Shown here piece after piece: positions 18,328 through 28,276 of a DNA stretch of 64,000 nt. Origin of the DNA: Enterobacter cloacae. GTDB lineage: Bacteria > Pseudomonadota > Gammaproteobacteria > Enterobacterales > Enterobacteriaceae. The stretch is from assembly GCF_011078175.1 (NCBI RefSeq), contig NZ_JAALCJ010000006.1, positions 248,001 through 312,000 of the forward strand. Reading direction: 5' to 3'. A program made the position numbers and the translations under genes. The notes below the pieces were generated by a model, which worked only from the letters and a program-made list of their open reading frames with translations, had not been told where the DNA came from and searched no databases. Each line of letters begins with the position of its first letter. Position 1 is the first letter of the stretch.

Positions 18328-19407
18328 TTACAGAACATCGATCGCGTTCAGTTCTTTGAATGCCTGCTCCAGACGAGTCACCATGGACGTCTGTGCAGCG
18401 CGCAGCCATACGCGTGGATCGTAGTATTTCTTGTTCGGCTGGTCTTCGCCTTTCGGGTTGCCCAGCTGGCCTTGCAGGTAAGCTTCGTTCGCTTTGTAGT
18501 ACTGAAGGATACCGTCCCAGGTTGCCCACTGGGTGTCGGTATCGATGTTCATTTTCACTACGCCGTAGCTGACGGAGTCTTTGATTTCCTGAGCAGAAGA
18601 ACCGGAACCGCCGTGGAAGACGAAGTTCAGGCTGTTGTGCGGCAGGTTGTGTTTTTTGGACACGTATTCCTGAGAATCACGCAGGATGGTCGGGGTCAGA
18701 ACCACGTTACCTGGTTTGTATACGCCGTGTACGTTACCGAAGGACGCTGCGATGGTGAAGCGTGGGCTGATTTTGCTCAGCTCGGTGTAAGCGTAATCAA
18801 CGTCTTCTGGCTGAGTGTACAGTGCAGAAGCGTCCATGTGGCTGTTGTCCACACCGTCTTCTTCACCGCCGGTGCAACCCAGTTCGATTTCCAGGGTCAT
18901 GCCCATTTTGGACATACGCGCCAGGTACTTAGAGCAGATCTCGATGTTTTCTTCCAGAGACTCTTCGGACAGGTCGATCATGTGAGAAGAGAACAGTGGC
19001 TTACCGGTTGCTGCGAAGTGTTTTTCACCCGCGTCCAGCAGACCGTCGATCCATGGCAGCAGTTTTTTCGCGCAGTGGTCAGTGTGCAGGATAACCGGAA
19101 CACCGTAGTGCTCAGCCATCTGGTGAACGTGATGTGCGCCAGAGATAGCACCCAGGATAGCAGCGCCCTGAGGAATGTCAGTTTTCACGCCTTTACCGGC
19201 GATGAACGCAGCGCCGCCGTTAGAGAACTGAACGATAACCGGTGCTTTAACTTTTGCAGCGGTTTCCAGTACGGCGTTGATGGAGTCGGTACCTACGCAG
19301 TTAACTGCTGGCAGAGCGAAGTTGTTTTCTTTAGCTACCTGGAACACTTTCTGTACGTCATCACCAGTGATAACGCCAGGTTTTACGAAATCAAAAATTT
19401 TAGACAT
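18328..19407 (-). CDS. fbaA: Fructose-bisphosphate aldolase, class II
   Basis: 359 residues, equal to E. coli FbaA. This zinc enzyme cleaves fructose-1,6-bisphosphate into dihydroxyacetone phosphate and glyceraldehyde-3-phosphate. Zinc and catalytic motifs are visible: HTDHCAKK, ELGCTGGEEDG, VHGVY and FHGGSGS. Codon use is biased towards optimal codons, as expected for a highly expressed glycolytic gene. It is the last gene of the epd-pgk-fbaA cluster, 92 bases after pgk, a gap that in E. coli contains an RNase E processing region. Confidence 0.98.
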   Translation of the reverse strand: MSKIFDFVKPGVITGDDVQKVFQVAKENNFALPAVNCVGTDSINAVLETAAKVKAPVIVQFSNGGAAFIAGKGVKTDIPQGAAILGAISGAHHVHQMAEHYGVPVILHTDHCAKKLLPWIDGLLDAGEKHFAATGKPLFSSHMIDLSEESLEENIEICSKYLARMSKMGMTLEIELGCTGGEEDGVDNSHMDASALYTQPEDVDYAYTELSKISPRFTIAASFGNVHGVYKPGNVVLTPTILRDSQEYVSKKHNLPHNSLNFVFHGGSGSSAQEIKDSVSYGVVKMNIDTDTQWATWDGILQYYKANEAYLQGQLGNPKGEDQPNKKYYDPRVWLRAAQTSMVTRLEQAFKELNAIDVL

Positions 19408-19499
19408 GTTGCTTAGTCCTGTATCTTCGGCCGTTAGAAAAGGTGCGAGCTCTGATAAGCGCGCTGAAAATTGGGCAGGTTTCCCTGCCCCTGAATGGC

Positions 19500-20663
19500 T
19501 TACTGCTTAGCGCGCTCTTCGAGCATTGCTACTGCTGGCAGGACTTTACCTTCCACGAATTCGAGGAATGCGCCGCCACCAGTGGAGATGTAGGAGATTT
19601 TGTCAGCGATACCGAACAGATCGATTGCTGCCAGGGTGTCACCACCGCCTGCGATAGAGAACGCTTCGCTGTCTGCGATAGCGTTAGCCACGATTTCAGT
19701 CCCTTTGCGGAAGTTCGGGAATTCGAACACGCCGACAGGACCGTTCCACAGGATAGTTTTTGCGTTTTTCAGGATTTCAGCCAGTTTCTGTGCAGAAACA
19801 TCGCCCAGGTCCAGGATCTGCTCTTCATCTTTGATGTCGTTAACAGATTTCAGGGTTGCGGTAGCGGTTTCGGAGAACTCGGTTGCCACGCGAACGTCAG
19901 TTGGAACCGGGATGTCACAGGTACCCAGCAGACGTTTGGCTTCGTCAACCAGATCCGCTTCGTACAGGGATTTACCGACGTTGTGGCCTTGCGCAGCAAC
20001 GAAGGTGTTCGCGATACCACCGCCAACAATCAGCTGGTCAGCGATTTTGGACAGGGAATCCAGTACGGTCAGTTTGGTAGACACTTTAGAGCCGCCCACG
20101 ATAGCGACCATTGGACGAGCAGGTTCTTTCAGCGCTTTGCCCAGCGCTTCCAGTTCATCAGCCAGCAGAGGACCTGCACAGGCGACGTCTGCGAATTTAC
20201 CGATACCGTGCGTAGATGCCTGAGCACGGTGCGCCGTACCAAAGGCATCCATTACGAATACGTCGCACAGCGCAGCGTATTTTTTGGACAGAGTTTCGTC
20301 GTCTTTCTTTTCGCCTTTGTTAAAGCGAACGTTTTCCAGAACAACCAGCTCACCTTCGGCAACTTCCACGCCGTCCAGGTAATCTTTCACCAGGCGAACC
20401 GGGCTGGACAGTTTGTCTTTCAGGTAATTAACAACCGGCAGCAGAGAGAACTCTTCGTTGTACTCGCCTTCAGTTGGACGGCCCAGGTGGGAGGTGACCA
20501 TCACTTTAGCGCCCTGCTTCAGAGCCAGTTCAATGGTTGGCAGAGATGCACGGATGCGCGCGTCGCTGGTCACTTTGCCATCTTTAACCGGTACGTTCAG
20601 ATCGGCACGGATGAAAACGCGTTTACCTGCCAGATCCAGATCGGTCATCTTAATTACAGACAT
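19500..20663 (-). CDS. pgk: Phosphoglycerate kinase
   Basis: 387 residues, as in E. coli. It transfers phosphate from 1,3-bisphosphoglycerate to ADP in glycolysis. The N-terminal RADLNVP motif, SHLGRP, GPVGVFE and the C-terminal ATP-binding GGGDTLAA are present. It lies 49 bases after epd in the same direction, with GAGAGGATTCACC before the start codon. Confidence 0.98.
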   Translation of the reverse strand: MSVIKMTDLDLAGKRVFIRADLNVPVKDGKVTSDARIRASLPTIELALKQGAKVMVTSHLGRPTEGEYNEEFSLLPVVNYLKDKLSSPVRLVKDYLDGVEVAEGELVVLENVRFNKGEKKDDETLSKKYAALCDVFVMDAFGTAHRAQASTHGIGKFADVACAGPLLADELEALGKALKEPARPMVAIVGGSKVSTKLTVLDSLSKIADQLIVGGGIANTFVAAQGHNVGKSLYEADLVDEAKRLLGTCDIPVPTDVRVATEFSETATATLKSVNDIKDEEQILDLGDVSAQKLAEILKNAKTILWNGPVGVFEFPNFRKGTEIVANAIADSEAFSIAGGGDTLAAIDLFGIADKISYISTGGGAFLEFVEGKVLPAVAMLEERAKQ

Positions 20664-20712
20664 GGTGAATCCTCTCGTTGATTCTTAAAGTTTTGCAAGC
20701 GCAAGGTGCGCT

Positions 20713-21732
20713 CTACCTGAAACCTTTTGCGGCCATGGCTAACGTGGTGTCGAGCATTCGGTTAGCAAAGCCCCATTCGTTATCACACCAGACCAGCGTC
20801 TTGATGAGGTGTGCACCACTCACTCGCGTCTGCGTGCCATCCACGATGGCGCTGTGCGGGTCGTGGTTAAAATCTACTGAGACCAACGGTAATTCCGTAT
20901 AGTCAACTATACCATGAAATGCTCCCAGTGCCGCTTTTTGCAGCAACAGGTTGACTTCACAGGCTTTTACCGGTTTTTTCACCGTCACGCTAAGATCGAT
21001 TGCGGTGACGTTTATCGTCGGCACGCGCACGGCAATCGCTTCGAAACGGTCGTTAAACTGCGGGAAAATACGGGTAATGCCAGCAGCCAGTTTCGTATCC
21101 ACCGGAATGATAGACTGGCTCGCCGCGCGAGTGCGTCGTAAATCCGGATGATAGGCGTCGATAACCTGCTGATCGTGCATGGCGGAGTGAATCGTCGTCA
21201 CGGTGCCGGATTCAATGCCATACGCATCGTCTAACAGTTTAATGACCGGAATAATGCAGTTGGTGGTGCAGGAGGCGTTGGAGACAATGCGGTGTTCAGC
21301 TTGCAGCTCGTGCTGGTTGACGCCAAACACGACGGTGGCGTCGAGGTCATTACTGCCTGGATGTGAGAACAAGACTTTTTTCGCACCAGCATTCAGATGC
21401 GCTTCGCCATGTTCGCGGTTACCGTACACGCCGGTACAATCCAATACCACATCCACACCCAGTTCGCGCCAGGGCAGCCCTGCAATACTGTTCTCGTGTA
21501 GTACGCGGATAGCATCGTCACCGATAAATAGCTGTTCCCTTTCCTGGCGAACGTCCCAGGCAAAGCGACCGTGGCTGGTGTCATACTTCAACAAATGCGC
21601 CATACCCGCAGCATCCGCCAGTTCATTGATTGCCACCACGGTGATTTCCGCACGACGCCCGGATTCATATAAAGCACGAACCACGTTGCGCCCGATGCGA
21701 CCGAAGCCATTAATCGCTACGCGTACGGTCAT
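20713..21732 (-). CDS. epd: D-erythrose-4-phosphate dehydrogenase
   Basis: 339-residue GAPDH paralogue. The NAD-binding GFGRIGRNV and the catalytic cysteine in ASCTTNC (Cys155) are conserved. It oxidises erythrose-4-phosphate to 4-phosphoerythronate for pyridoxal phosphate synthesis. Linkage to pgk and fbaA, rather than any single residue, supports epd over gapA. The 340-base upstream region holds its promoter, then the tktA terminator. Confidence 0.97.
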   Translation of the reverse strand: MTVRVAINGFGRIGRNVVRALYESGRRAEITVVAINELADAAGMAHLLKYDTSHGRFAWDVRQEREQLFIGDDAIRVLHENSIAGLPWRELGVDVVLDCTGVYGNREHGEAHLNAGAKKVLFSHPGSNDLDATVVFGVNQHELQAEHRIVSNASCTTNCIIPVIKLLDDAYGIESGTVTTIHSAMHDQQVIDAYHPDLRRTRAASQSIIPVDTKLAAGITRIFPQFNDRFEAIAVRVPTINVTAIDLSVTVKKPVKACEVNLLLQKAALGAFHGIVDYTELPLVSVDFNHDPHSAIVDGTQTRVSGAHLIKTLVWCDNEWGFANRMLDTTLAMAAKGFR

Positions 21733-21976
21733 AGATCTCCTGCAAAGCTATCCCTGAGTTTGAGGTCGCTGAAAGAGTAATCCAGCGACGCCCGAAGGGG
21801 AATCCTTGCTGTCACAAACTGCGATTGATTGGTCAATTGTCGAACATTTAATCGACTGAAACGCTTCAGCAAGAATAAGCGAATCGGGGAATAAAAGGAA
21901 TCTTTGTCCAGATGTATAAGCGAGCTATATGACTTGCGTCACATTTTCGGTGGAATAATGCCGGCGAGGTAAAAGC
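21733..21976. other. epd upstream intergenic region
   Basis: AT-rich stretch with the presumed epd promoter. I see no coding region and no site strong enough to name. In E. coli several genes (yggC to cmtB region) separate epd and tktA; here nothing does. Confidence 0.5.
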
Positions 21977-22005
21977 AAAACGGTAACCCAAAGGTTACCG
22001 TTTTT
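21977..22005. terminator. tktA terminator
   Basis: AAAACGGTAACC-CAAA-GGTTACCGTTTTT forms a long stem with T-runs on both strands. Its stem sequence (ACGGTAAC/GTTACCGT) is nearly the same as that of the ygfA-serA terminator at 12401-12426. Confidence 0.8.
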
Positions 22006-22015
22006 AGTGTTTGCA

Positions 22016-22048
22016 CCTTCTCCCCGTGGGAGAGGGTTGGGGTGAGGG
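22016..22048. repeat. CCCTCTCCC-type palindromic repeat after tktA
   Basis: One B-type unit (CCTTCTCCCCGTGGGAGAGG then GTTGGGGTGAGGG), between the tktA stop and its terminator. Confidence 0.87.
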
Positions 22049-22072
22049 CATCCGCCCACACCGTACAAGCAG

Positions 22073-24064
22073 TTACAGCAGTTCTTTCGCCTTAGCGACA
22101 ACGTTCTCAACGGTGAAGCCGAACTCTTCAAACAGCTGTTCCGCTGGAGCAGACTCACCGAAAGTGGTCATACCGACGATAGCACCGTTCAGGCCAACGT
22201 ATTTGAACCAGTAGTCAGCGATACCCGCTTCCACTGCCACGCGAGCGGAGACCGCTTTAGGCAGTACAGATTCGCGGTACGCGGCATCCTGCTTATCGAA
22301 CGCATCGGTAGACGGCATGGAGACCACGCGCGCCTTCACGCCTTCGGCAGTCAGTTTTTCCCATGCTGCTACAGCCAGTTCAACTTCAGAACCGGTCGCG
22401 ATGAAGATCAGCTCAGGCTGGCCTGCGCAATCTTTCAGCACATAACCACCGCGCGCGATGTTCGCCAGCTGCTCTGGAGTACGCTCCTGCTGTGCCAGGT
22501 TCTGACGAGAGAGGATCAGCGCGGTTGGACCGTCCTGACGCTCAACGCCATATTTCCACGCCACCGCAGATTCAACCTGGTCACATGGACGCCATGTGCT
22601 CATGTTCGGGGTCACACGCAGGGAAGCCACCTGCTCTACCGGCTGGTGAGTTGGACCATCTTCGCCCAGACCGATGGAGTCGTGGGTGTAGACCATCACC
22701 TGACGCTGTTTCATCAGCGCAGCCATACGCACGGCGTTACGTGCATACTCTACGAACATCAGGAAGGTAGAGGTGTACGGCAGGAAACCACCGTGCAGAG
22801 CGATACCGTTGGCAATCGCGGTCATACCGAATTCACGTACACCGTAATGGATGTAGTTACCGGCAGTATCTTCATTGATTGGCTTAGAGCCAGACCACAG
22901 GGTCAGGTTAGATGGCGCCAGGTCAGCGGAGCCGCCGAGGAATTCTGGAAGCAGAGGACCAAACGCTTCGATCGCATTCTGAGATGCTTTACGGCTGGCG
23001 ATCTTAGATGGGTTCGCCTGCAACTGCGCGATGAACGCGTTCGCTTTCGCGTCGAAGTCAGACGGCATGTCACCTTTCATACGACGGGTGAATTCAGCCG
23101 CTTCCTGTGGGAAGGCTTTCGCGTAAGCCGCGAACTTCTCGTTCCAGGCCGCTTCTTTCGCCTGGCCCACTTCTTTTGCATCCCACTGAGCATAGATTTC
23201 AGACGGGATTTCGAAGGCAGGATGTTTCCAGCCCAGTGCTTCACGGGTCAGTGCGATTTCCGCGTCGCCCAGTGGAGCGCCGTGTGAGTCGTGAGTACCC
23301 GCTTTGTTCGGGGAACCGAAGCCGATGATGGTTTTGCACATCAGCAGGGACGGTTTATCGGTCACGGCGCGCGCTTCTTCTACTGCACGTTTAATCGAGT
23401 CAGCATCGTGGCCATCAACGCCGCGCACAACGTGCCAGCCGTAGGCTTCGAAACGTGCGGCGGTGTCGTCAGTGAACCAGCCTTCAACGTGACCGTCGAT
23501 GGAGATGCCGTTGTCGTCATAGAACGCAACCAGTTTACCCAGCTTCAGGGTACCTGCCAGGGAGCACACTTCGTGAGAAATGCCTTCCATCATGCAGCCG
23601 TCGCCCATGAAGGCGTAGGTGAAGTGGTCAACGATGTCGTGGCCAGGACGGTTAAACTGCGCCGCCAGGGTCTTCTCTGCAATCGCCATACCTACAGCGT
23701 TAGCGATGCCCTGACCCAGCGGACCGGTGGTGGTTTCAACGCCAGCGGTGTAGCCCACTTCCGGGTGACCTGGAGTTTTGGAGTGCAGTTGACGGAAGTT
23801 TTTCAGCTCTTCAATTGGCAGATCGTAGCCGGTGAGGTGCAGCAGGCTGTAGATCAGCATAGAGCCGTGGCCGTTAGACAGTACGAAACGGTCGCGGTCT
23901 GCCCATGCAGGGTTCTGAGGGTTGTGGTTAAGGAAATCACGCCACAGGACTTCGGCGATATCAGCCATACCCATAGGGGCACCCGGGTGGCCGGATTTGG
24001 CTTTCTGTACTGCGTCCATGCTCAGCGCACGAATAGCATTAGCAAGCTCTTTACGTGAGGACAT
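22073..24064 (-). CDS. tktA: Transketolase 1
   Basis: 663 residues from the ATG at 24064, the E. coli TktA length and N terminus ([14 protein letters not shown]). The frame is open 49 codons upstream but that part lacks family similarity. The TPP motif begins GDGCMMEGI and ends at [11 protein letters not shown] and [15 protein letters not shown] are typical transketolase blocks. It transfers two-carbon units between sugar phosphates. It is divergent from loiP with a 272-base shared region. Confidence 0.98.
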   Translation of the reverse strand: MSSRKELANAIRALSMDAVQKAKSGHPGAPMGMADIAEVLWRDFLNHNPQNPAWADRDRFVLSNGHGSMLIYSLLHLTGYDLPIEELKNFRQLHSKTPGHPEVGYTAGVETTTGPLGQGIANAVGMAIAEKTLAAQFNRPGHDIVDHFTYAFMGDGCMMEGISHEVCSLAGTLKLGKLVAFYDDNGISIDGHVEGWFTDDTAARFEAYGWHVVRGVDGHDADSIKRAVEEARAVTDKPSLLMCKTIIGFGSPNKAGTHDSHGAPLGDAEIALTREALGWKHPAFEIPSEIYAQWDAKEVGQAKEAAWNEKFAAYAKAFPQEAAEFTRRMKGDMPSDFDAKANAFIAQLQANPSKIASRKASQNAIEAFGPLLPEFLGGSADLAPSNLTLWSGSKPINEDTAGNYIHYGVREFGMTAIANGIALHGGFLPYTSTFLMFVEYARNAVRMAALMKQRQVMVYTHDSIGLGEDGPTHQPVEQVASLRVTPNMSTWRPCDQVESAVAWKYGVERQDGPTALILSRQNLAQQERTPEQLANIARGGYVLKDCAGQPELIFIATGSEVELAVAAWEKLTAEGVKARVVSMPSTDAFDKQDAAYRESVLPKAVSARVAVEAGIADYWFKYVGLNGAIVGMTTFGESAPAEQLFEEFGFTVENVVAKAKELL

Positions 24065-24336
24065 TTTAACTCCAGATCGGACTGTTAAAGGCCATGCCCT
24101 TGACGACAGCGCGTTTTGGGCTACGCCGGAAAAAAGTGCCAACAATGTAACCCAAGCCGCAGGGCATGTACATGGACCATTCTTTTGCAGCTTAAGAAAT
24201 CTCTGGATCATGCTCGCATGTTGCGCAATCTGCTCGCTCGCCGCGGTAGATATTCCTTATACTTAGCCCGACACCGGCTTCGTTGACGGTGCATTTTTCG
24301 GATTTAATTCAGTTTAACGAGTACGGAAGCAACATC

Positions 24337-25095
24337 ATGAAAATGCGTGCAATCGGGCTGGCTGTGGGGACAACGCTCCTGCTAAGCGGCTGTCAGAATA
24401 TGGATTCTAACGGCCTGATGACCTCAGGCGCAGAAGCTTTTCAGGCCTACTCACTGAGCGATGCGCAGGTCAAAGCGCTGAGCGACGAGGCCTGTAAGGA
24501 TATGGATGGAAAAGCTACGCTTGCCCCGGCAAACAGCACCTACACGCAGCGTCTGAACAAGATTGCTTCCGCGCTGGGGGACAACATTAACGGTCAGCCG
24601 GTGAACTACAAGGTGTACATGGCGAAAGACGTCAACGCCTTTGCGATGGCGAACGGCTGTATCCGCGTTTACAGCGGCCTGATGGACATGATGACCGACA
24701 ACGAAGTGGAAGCGGTGATCGGCCATGAAATGGGTCACGTTGCTCTGGGCCACGTGAAGAAAGGGATGCAGGTTGCGCTGGGCACCAATGCCGTGCGCGC
24801 CGCGGCAGCCTCAGCGGGCGGCATTGTCGGCAGCCTGTCCCAGTCGCAGCTTGGCGATGTGGGCGAGAAACTGGTGAACTCCCAGTTCTCCCAGCGTCAG
24901 GAGTCGGAAGCGGATGACTACTCTTACGATCTGTTGCGCAAACGCGGCATCAATCCATCGGGGTTAGCCACCAGCTTCGAAAAACTGGCGAAGCTGGAAG
25001 AAGGTCGTCAAAGCTCTATGTTTGACGATCACCCGGCCTCCGTTGAACGTGCGCAGCATATCCGAGACCGCATGGCGGCAGACGGAATTAAATAG
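24337..25095 (+). CDS. loiP: Outer-membrane lipoprotein metalloprotease LoiP (YggG)
   Basis: 252 residues from ATG 24337. A lipoprotein signal ends in LLSGC with the lipidated cysteine at residue 19. The M48 zinc-protease motif HEMGH (residues 130-134) and a downstream glutamate in ESEAD supply the zinc ligands. LoiP cleaves Phe-Phe sites and needs BepA for localisation in E. coli. In E. coli the next gene is speB; here the catabolic island begins right after. Confidence 0.95.
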   Translation: MKMRAIGLAVGTTLLLSGCQNMDSNGLMTSGAEAFQAYSLSDAQVKALSDEACKDMDGKATLAPANSTYTQRLNKIASALGDNINGQPVNYKVYMAKDVNAFAMANGCIRVYSGLMDMMTDNEVEAVIGHEMGHVALGHVKKGMQVALGTNAVRAAAASAGGIVGSLSQSQLGDVGEKLVNSQFSQRQESEADDYSYDLLRKRGINPSGLATSFEKLAKLEEGRQSSMFDDHPASVERAQHIRDRMAADGIK

Positions 25096-25104
25096 CTGAA
25101 CTCC

Positions 25105-25131
25105 GGCCCGGTGCGCGCTGCGCTACCGGGC
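25105..25131. repeat. REP-like palindrome between loiP and the catabolic island
   Basis: GGCCCGGTGCGCGCTGCGCTACCGGGC, a stem with one A-type REP core. It sits between convergent stop codons and marks the left edge of the inserted region. Confidence 0.75.
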
Positions 25132-25143
25132 AACAAGGCTCAA

Positions 25144-26784
25144 TCAGTACAGCGTTTTCTGTGGCGGCCCGGCAAACTTAAGGGCGCCAATCTGCCCCAT
25201 CCGCACCTCCACTACCGACGGCCCCGGCATGGCCAGCGCCTCTGTCATGACTGCATCAAAATCCTCGGCCCGTTCAACGCTCCAGGCCTGTAGGCCAATC
25301 GCCTGCGCCAGCAGGGTAAAGTCCGGCGTATGCAGCGCGTTAAAATACTGCCGTCCGCCAAAATATTTATCCTGAATGCCGCGCATTACGCCGTAACCCC
25401 CGTCGTTCATGATGAGCAGCGTCACGTTGGCTTTCTCCTGCGCCAGCGTCGCCAGCTCGCCTAAATTGAGGCTCAGGCCGCCGTCGCCCACCAGTCCTAC
25501 CACCTTGCGCTGCGGGTTGGCAATCGCGGTGCCGATGGCCATCGGCAGTCCCATACCAATCGCCCCGGCGAGAGAGTGTATGTTCAACAGCGGACCGTTA
25601 GCCCTGAACAGGCGGCTACCCCACAGGCTGCCGGACACGGTTATATCACGCACCAGCAGGCCATCTTTCGGCAGGGCTTTTTCTATGGCGTCGTTAAGCT
25701 TCGCATAGACGCCGCACTGCTCGCGCAAACCCTGTTCAGCTTGCCCAACCGCCTGCTGCACCTGCGCGTCCCACTGGGCGTTGCCCCATTCCCGGCCCTG
25801 GGCTTTTTCAGCCAGCGCGCCAAGCAACGCGGAACAATCGGCTATTAACGTGTTATCCATCAGGTAGTTACGGCTTGCTGCCGCGGGGTCGATATCGATC
25901 TGCACGCGCGGAGACGGGAGTTCCAGCGTCCAGGATCGGGTTTCGTTGCTGCGCAGGCGTGAACCGGCCACCAGCGTAAAATCACACTGCGCAATCAGCG
26001 CTTCCACCGACGGCGAATTGTGGAACGCGCGCAGGCTGGCGCGATGGTCGTCCGGCAGCACGCCGCGTGCGTGGGTGCTGGAAATCACGGTGATGCCCGC
26101 TTCAGCCAGCGTTTTCACCGCGTCAGCGCTACCCAGCGCCCCGCCCCCCAGCCACAGCAGCGGCTGCTTAGCCTGTTTGAGCTGCGCCCACAGCGCGTCA
26201 ACCATTCCGGTATCCACGGCTGGAGCCGATACCGGTTTGATCGGAGCGGTTACCAGTGACAGCGGAATTTTGGCGCCCTGAATATCAATCGGGATTTCAA
26301 CCGAGACCGGCCCGCACGGCGGGGTCTGCGCGTCCTGGATGGCTTTATGCAGAATGGCTATCGCCTGATTCGCATTGCTGATCCGGTACGCCCGTTTTGA
26401 ACTGGCCTTCAGAAAGGTCAGCTGGTCGCGAGTCTCATGGATAAACCCGGTGTCGGCGTCCAGCCAGGCTTTTTCTACCTGCCCGGTTAAATGCAGCAGC
26501 GGCGAGCAGGCGTTCATCGCTTCTACCAGCGCGCCTACCGCATTACCCGCACCCGCGCCGGTGCTGGTCAGCGCCACGCCGAGGCCGGAAAAACGTCCGT
26601 GGGCGTCGGCCATGGTCACGGATCCCGCTTCGCCGCGCGCGGGCACGAAGCGAATGTTGCCGCGCTGCCCGACCGCATCCGCGATCGGCAGGTTGTGAAT
26701 AGAGATGACGCCGTAGATGGCCTCAACCTGATACTGCTCCAGCGTTCTGGCGATGGCGTCGCCGACGGTTATCATTTCGCTCAT
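25144..26784 (-). CDS. Thiamine-diphosphate-dependent decarboxylase/synthase of the catabolic island
   Basis: 546-residue TPP enzyme of the acetolactate synthase/benzoylformate decarboxylase superfamily. The N-terminal PYR domain has the activating glutamate in RGEAGS (Glu52). A middle domain follows, then the PP domain with GDG (433-435) and Asn460 as metal and diphosphate ligands. The usual GVPG near the N terminus is replaced by GVISIHNLP, as in decarboxylase-like members. A role in decarboxylating a 2-oxo acid to an aldehyde for the adjacent aldehyde dehydrogenase is inferred from the pairing. It is the last gene of the minus-strand operon, 13 bases after the dehydrogenase. The substrate is unknown; a carboligase activity is also possible. 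Confidence 0.85.
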   Translation of the reverse strand: MSEMITVGDAIARTLEQYQVEAIYGVISIHNLPIADAVGQRGNIRFVPARGEAGSVTMADAHGRFSGLGVALTSTGAGAGNAVGALVEAMNACSPLLHLTGQVEKAWLDADTGFIHETRDQLTFLKASSKRAYRISNANQAIAILHKAIQDAQTPPCGPVSVEIPIDIQGAKIPLSLVTAPIKPVSAPAVDTGMVDALWAQLKQAKQPLLWLGGGALGSADAVKTLAEAGITVISSTHARGVLPDDHRASLRAFHNSPSVEALIAQCDFTLVAGSRLRSNETRSWTLELPSPRVQIDIDPAAASRNYLMDNTLIADCSALLGALAEKAQGREWGNAQWDAQVQQAVGQAEQGLREQCGVYAKLNDAIEKALPKDGLLVRDITVSGSLWGSRLFRANGPLLNIHSLAGAIGMGLPMAIGTAIANPQRKVVGLVGDGGLSLNLGELATLAQEKANVTLLIMNDGGYGVMRGIQDKYFGGRQYFNALHTPDFTLLAQAIGLQAWSVERAEDFDAVMTEALAMPGPSVVEVRMGQIGALKFAGPPQKTLY

Positions 26785-26797
26785 TGCTCACCCTTTC

Positions 26798-28273
26798 TCA
26801 GTCGCACCAGTGGTTGACGCTGTTACCCGTCGCCAGATAAATGCTCTTTTGCTGCATCCAGGCTTTTAACCCCTGAATGCCCTTCTCGCGGCCCAGACCG
26901 CTCTCTTTAAAGCCCCCGAACGGGGTTGAAATCGCAAAGACTTTATAGGTGTTGATCCACACCGTGCCCGCCTCCAGCTGTTCGCTCAGGCGCAGCGCGC
27001 GTCCGGTATCGCGCGTCCAGATCCCCGCCGCCAGGCCGTACACCGAATCGTTGGCCTCGCGGATCAACGCCGCTTCATCGCGAAACGGCATCGCCACCAG
27101 TACCGGGCCGAAGATCTCCTCCTGGCATGCGCGGGCGCCGTTGCTCAGCCCTTCAATGATGGTTGGCTGGAAGAAACTGCCGTTTGCCAGAGCGGGATCG
27201 GCGGGGTTCTCGCCGCCGCACAGCACGTGGCCCCCTTCACGCTTCGCCAGTTCGACGTACTCGATCACGCTCTGACGATGTTTCTCGTTGATTAGCGGTC
27301 CTACATGAACGCCGTCGTTAAACGGGTGTCCTACGCGCAGACCGCGAGTTAATTCCAGCAGCCGCGACATCAGCGGCGCGTAAATACTCTCGTGTATGAA
27401 CAGCCGTGAACCGGCGATGCACGCCTGCCCCGCCGAGCTGAAAATGCCGTAGCAGATGCCGCGCGCGGCCTGCTCGATGTCTGCGTCTTCCAGCACGATG
27501 GTCGGGGATTTTCCGCCCAGCTCCAGCGAGGCCGGGATCAGCTTTTCCGCCGCCACGTGTGCAAGATGGCGGCCCGTAGTGGTGCCACCGGTAAAGGAGA
27601 TTTTGCGCACCTTAGGGTGACGCGCCAGCGCATCGCCAATCACCGAGCCTTTACCCGGCAGCACGCTCAGCAGCCCGGCGGGCAGCCCGGCCTGTTCAAA
27701 AATACGCGCCAGCTCAAGCGCCATCAGCGGTGTGGCTTCAGCGGGTTTCAATATCACCGCATTTCCGGCGGCAATCGCCGGAGCAACCTTTTGCATTTCG
27801 CTGGCAATCGGCGAGTTCCACGGCGTAATGGCGGCCACCACGCCGAGCGGTTCATAGCGGCTCAGGGTCAGCAGATCCGGCTGGCGTGGCGTCGGGAGCT
27901 CCCCTTCCAGCAGCTCGCAGGCGGCGGCAAAGTAGCGCGCCGTCCCTGCCGCACTCATCACCAGCCCGCGCGCTTCCGCGAGCGGCTTGCCGTTATCGCG
28001 GCTCTGCATCTTCGCCAGTTCGTCGACGCGGGATTCAATCAGATCGGCCACCTTGTGCAGGATCGTCGCGCGCATGTGCGGCAGGCTGTTACGCCATGCG
28101 GGATCGCGCCAGGCGCGCTCTCCGGCGTCTACCGCCTCCTCCAGGTCATCCAGGCTGGCGGCGTTCAGCGTCGCGTTAATCGATCCATCTGCCGGGAAGT
28201 GGCTCTGCATCGGGTTGCCACCGCCGTGTCGCCACAGGCCGCCGATAAAAATCTTCAGATCGTCCATCGTCAC
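26798..28273 (-). CDS. Aldehyde dehydrogenase family protein
   Basis: 491-residue NAD(P)-dependent aldehyde dehydrogenase with a complete active site: Asn153 in PWNSP, the general base Glu251 in ELGGK and nucleophile Cys285 in AGQACIAG. The Rossmann signature FTGGTTTGRH is present. It probably oxidises an aldehyde intermediate of the pathway to the acid. It lies between aspartate dehydrogenase (3-base gap) and the TPP enzyme (13-base gap). A start two codons later (ATGGACGAT) is equally possible. The closest named families are betaine/aromatic aldehyde dehydrogenases, but the sequence alone does not choose between them. Confidence 0.9.
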   Translation of the reverse strand: MTMDDLKIFIGGLWRHGGGNPMQSHFPADGSINATLNAASLDDLEEAVDAGERAWRDPAWRNSLPHMRATILHKVADLIESRVDELAKMQSRDNGKPLAEARGLVMSAAGTARYFAAACELLEGELPTPRQPDLLTLSRYEPLGVVAAITPWNSPIASEMQKVAPAIAAGNAVILKPAEATPLMALELARIFEQAGLPAGLLSVLPGKGSVIGDALARHPKVRKISFTGGTTTGRHLAHVAAEKLIPASLELGGKSPTIVLEDADIEQAARGICYGIFSSAGQACIAGSRLFIHESIYAPLMSRLLELTRGLRVGHPFNDGVHVGPLINEKHRQSVIEYVELAKREGGHVLCGGENPADPALANGSFFQPTIIEGLSNGARACQEEIFGPVLVAMPFRDEAALIREANDSVYGLAAGIWTRDTGRALRLSEQLEAGTVWINTYKVFAISTPFGGFKESGLGREKGIQGLKAWMQQKSIYLATGNSVNHWCD

Positions 28274-28276
28274 TCC

